Source: Betaproteobacteria bacterium UBA931 (GTDB taxonomy: Bacteria; Pseudomonadota; Gammaproteobacteria; Burkholderiales; Casimicrobiaceae). From it: a DNA stretch of 5,784 nt. Below, piece after piece: positions 1 through 3,639 of the stretch. Within the stretch, counting starts at the first letter, position 1. Every line of letters starts with the position of its first letter. Both the position numbers and the translations under genes were made by a program. The DNA lies in contig DBDN01000079.1 of assembly GCA_002293615.1 (NCBI GenBank), positions 3,896 to 9,679 on the forward strand, given 5' to 3'. Below the pieces are notes generated by a model, which ran no database searches, had not been told where the DNA came from, and saw only the letters and a list, made by a program, of their open reading frames with translations.

Positions 1-1
1 T

Positions 2-20
2 ATATACCAGTATAGTATAT
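2..20 (+). promoter_or_regulatory. AT-rich inverted repeat, probable operator/promoter of the CsoR/RcnR-type repressor gene
   Basis: ATATAC at 2-7 is mirrored exactly by GTATAT at 15-20, with seven bases between. The repeat ends 14 bases before the repressor start codon. TATAGT at 11-16 within it could serve as a -10 box, so a protein bound here would block polymerase; any -35 box lies outside the window. Operators of the RcnR/FrmR group have AT-rich arms of ATAC/GTAT kind around a G or C tract; here the arms are present but the tract is only CC. Autoregulation is inferred from the position, not shown. Confidence 0.4.
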
Positions 21-34
21 CTCTAAAAGAAAAC

Positions 35-310
35 ATGTCGCACACCATTCATCATAAAAAGCCGTTGCTGATACGCATTCGCCGGATCAAGGGGCAGATG
101 GCGGCGTTAGAAAAGGCGCTGGAAACGGAGGCGGCTTGTGCGGAGGTATTGCAGCAAATTGCTGCAGTGCGCGGCGCGGTCAACGGGCTGATGGCCGAAG
201 TGCTGGAAGGGCATATTCGCGAACATTTATGCAACGAAGCATTGCCGTTGGCACAAAGGAAATATGATCTCGAGCATGTGGTGTCGATTTTGCGTTCTTA
301 TCTGAAGTAA
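35..310 (+). CDS. CsoR/RcnR/FrmR-family metal-sensing repressor, RcnR/DmeR-like (probable Ni/Co sensor)
   Basis: A 91-residue all-helical DNA-binding repressor; members of this family bind their own operator as tetramers and let go when metal (or formaldehyde in FrmR) binds. The family core is clear: RIRRIKGQ at about 14-21, C35, and the QQIAAVRGAVNGLMAEVLEGH run at about 40-60. The metal-site fingerprint reads H3, C35, H60, H64, which is that of nickel/cobalt sensors RcnR and DmeR; FrmR has no H3 and carries Glu at 64. The first five residues match RcnR. Extra His at 6 and 7 and Cys at 66 are present. Length is normal. The ATG at 35 is needed to keep H3; only a weak AAAAGA binding site precedes it. 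No exporter gene is seen downstream; one could lie upstream, outside the window. Family call is firm, the metal is inferred. Confidence 0.9.
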   Translation: MSHTIHHKKPLLIRIRRIKGQMAALEKALETEAACAEVLQQIAAVRGAVNGLMAEVLEGHIREHLCNEALPLAQRKYDLEHVVSILRSYLK

Positions 311-346
311 GTTTCTCGAAATCGCCATAACGCATACAATAACAAG

Positions 347-1063
347 ATGCGAATTCTGGCATTGGATACTTCTACCGAATGGCTTTCTGTGGCGTTGGCG
401 ACGGGGGACGACTCATCATCACTTGGTTGGCACATACGAGACGCGCATGTCGGCCCCGGCCATTCCGGAAAAATTCTGCCGCTGATTCAGGAGGTATTGA
501 GTGAAACGCATACCATGCCCGCTGATTTGGATGTGATCGCTTATGGCGCCGGCCCCGGTTCGTTTACCGGGGTACGCATTGCGTGCGGGGTGGCGCAAGG
601 TTTGGCACTGGCGCACAATATTCCGTTGGTTGCCGTTTCCGGTTTGCAAGCGATGGCTTATCTTGCGTACGAAAAGCATGGATGGCGAAATACCGTCAGC
701 GTTTTGGATGCGCGCATGCAGGAAATTTATGTTTCTGCTTTTTCTTTTGAAAACGATACCGCTCATGAAATTATCGAAACGCAAGTGTGCCGTCCCGAAC
801 GGTGGTGGCAAAAACGGCAGGAAACCCTGGCGGACAAAACGTGGTGTGTCGCAGGCCAGGGATTAGTGGTTTATCCTGAATTGAAAAAGCACTTTGCAAA
901 AGCCGATGGCGATATTCGCCCGCAGGCCGAGGCCATCGGTAAAATGGGTGTGAAGAAATGGCTTCTTAATGAAACGTTGCGGGCGGATCAGGCGTTGCCG
1001 CAATACGTTCGCCATCGCGTCGCATTGACCATCGTCGAACGTCAGGCTGGGGAAAAATTGTGA
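347..1063 (+). CDS. tsaB: tRNA threonylcarbamoyladenosine biosynthesis protein TsaB (YeaZ)
   Basis: TsaB is the non-catalytic partner that, with TsaD and TsaE, transfers the threonylcarbamoyl group to A37 of tRNAs reading ANN codons; it acts in the cytoplasm and is usually essential. The protein has 238 residues, normal for the family. It opens with the ASKHA-fold first strand MRILALDTST, carries the hallmark GPGSFTGVRI at 69-78, then DARMQEIY at 121-128, and near the C-terminus PQYVRHRVA at about 218-226. The ATG at 347 gives the canonical N-terminus; its ribosome binding site is poor (AACAAG). It begins 36 bases after the repressor gene and its stop overlaps the rimI start in GTGA, so tsaB and rimI are probably translationally coupled. 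No convincing promoter of its own is visible. Confidence 0.96.
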   Translation: MRILALDTSTEWLSVALATGDDSSSLGWHIRDAHVGPGHSGKILPLIQEVLSETHTMPADLDVIAYGAGPGSFTGVRIACGVAQGLALAHNIPLVAVSGLQAMAYLAYEKHGWRNTVSVLDARMQEIYVSAFSFENDTAHEIIETQVCRPERWWQKRQETLADKTWCVAGQGLVVYPELKKHFAKADGDIRPQAEAIGKMGVKKWLLNETLRADQALPQYVRHRVALTIVERQAGEKL

Positions 1064-1563
1064 CGTCGCCGGCCGCAAGCGCCCCATTCTATCTTGTGCC
1101 GCCACAGGGCTTTGCGCTGCGCATGATGACGATAAACGATTTGCCGCAGGTATTGGCGATTGAAAACGAGGCGCAATTGACGCCGTGGCACAAACCGTCG
1201 TTTATCAATGCTCTTGCTGTTGAAGATGTATTGCCTGTTGTGCTGCATCAGGATCAGGTGGTTGCTTATGGTGTATTGAAAATTGCGCGTGAGGAAGCGG
1301 AGATTCTGAACCTTGTTGTCGCGCAAAAATGGCGGCGCCGTGGCCTTGGGCGTTTCTTGATACGGCATCTCATCCATAGCGCCAGTGTTAACGGCGCGGA
1401 GAGTGTTTTTCTCGAAGTGCGCATTTCCAATATCGACGCGCAAAAACTATACGAGCAGGAAAATTTTACGGTAGTCGGCAAAAGAAAAGGTTATTACCAA
1501 ACCGAGAGCGGCGCGCGTGAAGACGCGTTGCTGATGAGGTGGGCACATAAATATGAATCGTGA
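1060..1563 (+). CDS. rimI: Ribosomal protein S18-alanine N-acetyltransferase RimI (GNAT family)
   Basis: RimI moves an acetyl group from acetyl-CoA to the N-terminal alanine of ribosomal protein S18. The 167-residue protein shows the GNAT acetyl-CoA loop RRRGLG at 92-97, the RimI signature LEVRISN at 118-124, with E119 and Y131 at the same spacing (12) as the catalytic Glu and Tyr of the E. coli enzyme, and GAREDALLM near the C-terminus. The GTG start at 1060 is preferred: GGGGA at 1049-1053 lies six bases upstream and the GTGA overlap with the tsaB stop favours coupling. This gives about 15-20 more N-terminal residues than E. coli RimI. Starts at ATG 1123 or 1126 would match the shorter family length but have no binding site. 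The neighbourhood tsaB-rimI is a common bacterial pairing. Family certain; exact start less so. Confidence 0.93.
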   Translation: MTSPAASAPFYLVPPQGFALRMMTINDLPQVLAIENEAQLTPWHKPSFINALAVEDVLPVVLHQDQVVAYGVLKIAREEAEILNLVVAQKWRRRGLGRFLIRHLIHSASVNGAESVFLEVRISNIDAQKLYEQENFTVVGKRKGYYQTESGAREDALLMRWAHKYES

Positions 1564-2305
1564 CGAATTGCTCGATGAGTTGGGCTTGACGCCGGTCTGG
1601 CGGTTACGCGAAAAGCAAATATTGGCGGAATCTTTATCAAACGCAGAAGCAGAAGCGCCAAAAGTGTCGGAGCAAACCAATAATGACAACGTAGATAGTG
1701 ATGCGGATCGCCGCCGCCAACGTATTACCGCATTGAATTGGGAAGGCTTTGCCGATGACGTTGCCGCCTGCCGTGCCTGTGTTTTATGCGAGAGGCGGTT
1801 GAAAGCGGTTCCCGGAGTTGGCGATAAAAATGCGCGTTGGCTTTTCGTCGGCGAGGGGCCGGGCGCGGAAGAGGATAAACAGGGCGAGCCGTTTGTCGGG
1901 CAGGCGGGCAAGCTGCTCAATCAAATGCTGCAAGCGCTGGGTATGACGCGCACAAAAGAGGTTTATATTGCCAATGTCGTCAAATGCCGCCCGCCCGGAA
2001 ACCGAGCGCCTGCACCGCAGGAGGCCGAAGCTTGCCGTCCGTATCTTGAGCGGCAGATTACCTTGATTCAACCCGAAATTATCGTGGCGCTCGGTAAAAG
2101 CGCGGCTTCGTTGCTTTTAAACACCGATGTCAGCATTGCCAGTTTGCGCGGGCGAGCGCACCAATACCACAATATTCCTCTGGTCGTCACTTACCATCCG
2201 GCATACCTGTTGCGCAGCCTGACCGAAAAGGCAAAGGCGTGGGAAGATTTGCTTTTTGCGCGAAAAGTGATGATGGCGGGGAGCGTCTCAAAGCTGCAGC
2301 ATTGA
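1553..2305 (+). CDS. Family 4 (4Fe-4S) uracil-DNA glycosylase
   Basis: Removes uracil from DNA after cytosine deamination or dUMP misincorporation, starting base excision repair. The 250-residue protein has a poorly conserved N-terminal part of about 70 residues, which begins with the LGLTPVWRLR motif seen in betaproteobacterial members, followed by the catalytic domain. Four cysteines fit the iron-sulfur ligands: C76-x2-C79, C145 and C161 (16 apart); a fifth, C73, is adjacent. The active-site motif GEGPGAEED is at 100-108 and leads into GEPFVG; the CRPPGNR segment is at 145-151; the C-terminal YHPAYLLR motif is at 214-221. The ATG at 1553 overlaps the end of rimI by 11 bases and is served by TGAGGTGG at 1535-1542, ten bases upstream. 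Last gene of the tsaB cluster; no strong terminator follows. It is not the unrelated Ung (family 1) enzyme. Confidence 0.94.
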   Translation: MNRDELLDELGLTPVWRLREKQILAESLSNAEAEAPKVSEQTNNDNVDSDADRRRQRITALNWEGFADDVAACRACVLCERRLKAVPGVGDKNARWLFVGEGPGAEEDKQGEPFVGQAGKLLNQMLQALGMTRTKEVYIANVVKCRPPGNRAPAPQEAEACRPYLERQITLIQPEIIVALGKSAASLLLNTDVSIASLRGRAHQYHNIPLVVTYHPAYLLRSLTEKAKAWEDLLFARKVMMAGSVSKLQH

Positions 2306-2534
2306 CGAAAGTTTGTCGTGGATGACTGGTTATGTGCCGTCCAGAGGGCGCAGCACGGCGAAAATATTATGCCTTTGAATTTTAAGGGAAATAATCAATG
2401 ATGGGTATTGTTTTTCAGATGGGAATCACGCAAAAGCGAGGCGTTTATGCGAAGCCGAATTTTAAAAACAATGCCGAAAACGTAAAACATGCCTGCTTAC
2501 TGTTCGATTTAAGTGCTACCGCCCATTGTCAGAA
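2306..2534. other. Gene-poor spacer between the glycosylase and the rpsL promoter
   Basis: This stretch between the glycosylase stop and the rpsL promoter holds no recognisable family. It contains a weak inverted repeat (GCCGT 2336-2340 with ACGGC 2355-2359, 14-base loop, no T run) and the 46-codon small frame listed separately. Short A runs at 2464-2487 are not regularly phased. I see no clear terminator for the upstream operon, so some transcription may run into the str region. Confidence 0.6.
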
Positions 2535-2538
2535 TTGA
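2398..2538 (+). CDS. Hypothetical small open frame, 46 codons
   Basis: An ATG at 2398, followed at once by a second ATG, opens 46 codons ending in TGA at 2536-2538. A good ribosome binding site, AAGGGA at 2384-2389, sits eight bases upstream, which is better than the sites of several certain genes here. The product starts MMGIVFQMGITQKRG and ends AHCQN; it is basic and polar in the middle, with no membrane segment, no signal peptide and two cysteines. I recognise no family. Its stop codon falls inside the -35 box of the rpsL promoter, so translation of it and rpsL transcription start would be physically close. It may be a real small protein, or a chance frame in spacer DNA. Confidence 0.28.
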   Translation: MMGIVFQMGITQKRGVYAKPNFKNNAENVKHACLLFDLSATAHCQN

Positions 2539-2540
2539 CA
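2527..2540. promoter_or_regulatory. Dyad TGTCA-N4-TGACA covering the rpsL -35 box
   Basis: TGTCA at 2527-2531 and TGACA at 2536-2540 are exact inverted repeats with four bases between. The right arm is five of the six bases of the -35 hexamer TTGACA. A dimeric regulator bound here would contact the -35 region. A five-base arm can arise by chance, and the right arm is fixed by the promoter itself, so this is a candidate operator only; no regulator is identified. Confidence 0.25.
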
Positions 2541-2563
2541 GCCAAATCTTTGCCGATTACAAT
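2535..2563 (+). promoter_or_regulatory. sigma70 promoter of the str operon (rpsL)
   Basis: A perfect -35 hexamer TTGACA (2535-2540) is followed after exactly 17 bases by TACAAT (2558-2563), one mismatch from consensus. Start of transcription is expected near 2568-2570. The bases just after the -10 box (CCGC) are G+C-rich, the discriminator type found at ribosomal promoters under negative stringent control. It lies about 145 bases upstream of rpsL in the right direction, and no other strong promoter is visible in this gap, so it very probably drives rpsL-rpsG-fusA-tuf. Confidence 0.85.
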
Positions 2564-2568
2564 CCGCA

Positions 2569-2708
2569 GTCTTTTAAGAAGCTGAAAAAGGGCTTCGATA
2601 CAGAGGTGTCTGATGATAACGGCAAAGAACCTTAAATGGGATAGCGGTTCTATCGGACAGATAAGAGCGATGCGTCGGCCTTGAGCCGTCCACTCAGGAA
2701 AATTCAGA
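2569..2708 (+). promoter_or_regulatory. 5' leader of the str operon mRNA with small hairpins
   Basis: About 140 bases of untranslated leader are predicted between the promoter and rpsL. Visible stems: GAAGC/GCTTC (2578-2582 with 2592-2596); AGAACC/GGTTCT (2626-2631 with 2646-2651); GATAG/CTATC (2640-2644 with 2650-2654, five-base loop), which uses some of the same bases and so excludes the previous one; and CGGC/GCCG (2676-2679 with 2685-2688), ending seven bases before the rpsL binding site AGGA at 2696-2699. A 23-codon frame runs through the leader. None of the stems is followed by a T run, so they are not terminators. A regulatory role is inferred only from length and structure. Confidence 0.4.
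2613..2684 (+). CDS. Possible leader-peptide frame in the rpsL leader, 23 codons
   Basis: The ATG at 2613 opens 23 codons (starting MITAKNLKWDSG) that stop at TGA 2682-2684, 24 bases before rpsL. A strong GAGGTG (2603-2608) precedes it, but only four bases separate the two, shorter than ideal. The frame covers the mutually exclusive stems at 2626-2654 and its stop lies in the loop of the last hairpin. No run of a single amino acid is present as in classic attenuation peptides. It may well be a chance frame. Confidence 0.15.
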   Translation: MITAKNLKWDSGSIGQIRAMRRP

Positions 2709-3086
2709 ATGCCAACAATCAATCAATTGGTGCGCAAAGGCCGTAAGCCTGAAGTCGCCAAGAGCAAAGTGCCTGCGCTTGAGCATTGCCCGCAAAAGCG
2801 CGGTGTGTGTACTCGTGTTTATACCACGACGCCGAAAAAACCAAATTCGGCGTTGCGTAAGGTCGCAAAAGTCCGCCTCACCAATGGCTTTGAAGTGATC
2901 AGCTACATCGGTGGTGAAGGGCATAACCTGCAAGAGCACTCGGTGGTGTTGCTGCGCGGCGGTCGTGTCAAGGACTTGCCGGGCGTGCGCTATCACATGG
3001 TGCGCGGCGCGCTTGATACCGCAGGCGTAAAAGACCGCAAACAGGCGCGCTCGAAGTACGGCGCCAAACGACCGAAATCCGATTAA
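2709..3086 (+). CDS. rpsL: 30S ribosomal protein S12
   Basis: S12 sits at the decoding centre of the small subunit and helps check codon-anticodon pairing. The 125-residue protein is nearly identical in plan to E. coli S12: N-terminal MPTINQLVRK, CPQKRGVC at 27-34, TTPKKPNSALRK at 40-51, GGEGHNLQEHS at 68-78 and RVKDLPGVRYH at 86-96. The residues where streptomycin-resistance changes fall (K43, K88, P91, counting Met) are wild type, and D89, target of RimO methylthiolation in E. coli, is present. ATG at 2709 has AGGA nine bases upstream. It is first in the str operon, 23 bases before rpsG. Immediately upstream lies a promoter and not rpoC, the common neighbour in this bacterial group. Confidence 0.99.
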   Translation: MPTINQLVRKGRKPEVAKSKVPALEHCPQKRGVCTRVYTTTPKKPNSALRKVAKVRLTNGFEVISYIGGEGHNLQEHSVVLLRGGRVKDLPGVRYHMVRGALDTAGVKDRKQARSKYGAKRPKSD

Positions 3087-3109
3087 TCGTACAGATCGAC
3101 GAGAATATT

Positions 3110-3580
3110 ATGCCCCGACGTAGAGAAGTTCCCAAACGCGAGATTCTGCCTGATCCGAAGTTCGGCAGTGTTGAAGTCGCGAAATTCGTCAACGTTTTGA
3201 TGACAAGCGGTAAGAAGTCTGTGGCCGAACGCATCATTTATGGCGCGTTTTCCCAGATTAACGAGAAAGGCGGGAAAGACCCGCTGGAAGTGTTTACGGC
3301 CGCGCTGGCCAACGCCAAGCCGATGGTGGAAGTGAAAAGCCGTCGTGTCGGAGGCGCGAACTTCCAGGTGCCTGTGGAGGTACGTCCGACGCGCCGCTCC
3401 GCGCTGGCAATGCGCTGGTTGCGCGAAGCTGCGAGAAAACGTGGTGAAAAGTCGATGGGCGCGCGTTTGGCGGGAGAACTGCTCGAAGCGGCTGAAGGCC
3501 GCGGCGGCGCCGTGAAAAAGCGCGAAGAGGTGCATCGTATGGCCGAAGCCAACCGGGCATTCTCACATTTCCGATTCTAA
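3110..3580 (+). CDS. rpsG: 30S ribosomal protein S7
   Basis: S7 binds the 3' major domain of 16S rRNA, nucleates assembly of the 30S head and contacts the exit-site tRNA. The 156-residue length is standard for the short bacterial form. Recognisable segments are MPRRREVPKREILPDPKFG at the start, VAKFVNVLMTSGKK in the first helix, the QVPVEVRPTRR hairpin region at about 86-96, the MRWL helix, and the conserved C-terminal HRMAEANRAFSHFRF. ATG at 3110 has a modest site (GAGAA from 3101). In E. coli, S7 represses its own operon by binding the roughly 100-base rpsL-rpsG spacer; here the spacer is 23 bases, so that site cannot exist in the same form. A T-rich stretch and a terminator-like hairpin follow directly. 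Confidence 0.99.
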   Translation: MPRRREVPKREILPDPKFGSVEVAKFVNVLMTSGKKSVAERIIYGAFSQINEKGGKDPLEVFTAALANAKPMVEVKSRRVGGANFQVPVEVRPTRRSALAMRWLREAARKRGEKSMGARLAGELLEAAEGRGGAVKKREEVHRMAEANRAFSHFRF

Positions 3581-3597
3581 TTTTTATTTTTAATGAT

Positions 3598-3625
3598 CGC
3601 GCGTCAGGATGATGTGCGTTTTTTT
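3598..3625 (+). terminator. Intrinsic-terminator-like hairpin between rpsG and fusA (candidate attenuator)
   Basis: Bases 3598-3605 (CGCGCGTC) pair with 3611-3618 (GATGTGCG) over eight base pairs, two of them G-U, with loop AGGAT at 3606-3610. Seven T follow at once (3619-3625). Stem, tight loop and T tract match a factor-independent terminator. It lies 17 bases after the rpsG stop and 14 bases before the fusA start, with no room for a new promoter after it. fusA and tuf must therefore be reached by read-through, so partial termination is the natural reading. Efficiency cannot be judged from sequence alone. Confidence 0.65.
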
Positions 3626-3639
3626 GGTTAAGAACAAAC

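Noticed and set aside
312..340. Possible tsaB promoter with TACAAT at 335-340
   Set aside because: The -35 position 17 bases upstream reads TTTCTC, matching consensus at only two bases, and the start site would fall on the tsaB ATG.
543..866. 107-codon + strand frame inside tsaB
   Set aside because: Out-of-frame shadow of tsaB with an unnatural, Trp- and Arg-rich product.
1123..1128. ATG codons as alternative rimI starts
   Set aside because: They fit the shorter family length but have no ribosome binding site, whereas GTG at 1060 has GGGGA and the stop-start overlap with tsaB.
2336..2359. GCCGT/ACGGC inverted repeat after the glycosylase as a terminator
   Set aside because: Five-base arms with a 14-base loop and no T run directly after; too weak to call.
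2516..2722. 68-codon frame on the - strand across the rpsL leader and start
   Set aside because: It overlaps the str promoter and the rpsL start, has no recognisable family, and is best explained as chance.
3083..3535. 150-codon frame on the - strand opposite rpsG, and similar long - strand frames opposite fusA
   Set aside because: They lie wholly inside certain genes and look like mirror frames of biased codon use; products are not recognisable proteins.
3560..3594. Possible fusA promoter in the T-rich stretch after rpsG (TTTAAT at 3589-3594)
   Set aside because: No -35 box at workable spacing, and a transcript starting there would meet the hairpin and T run at once.
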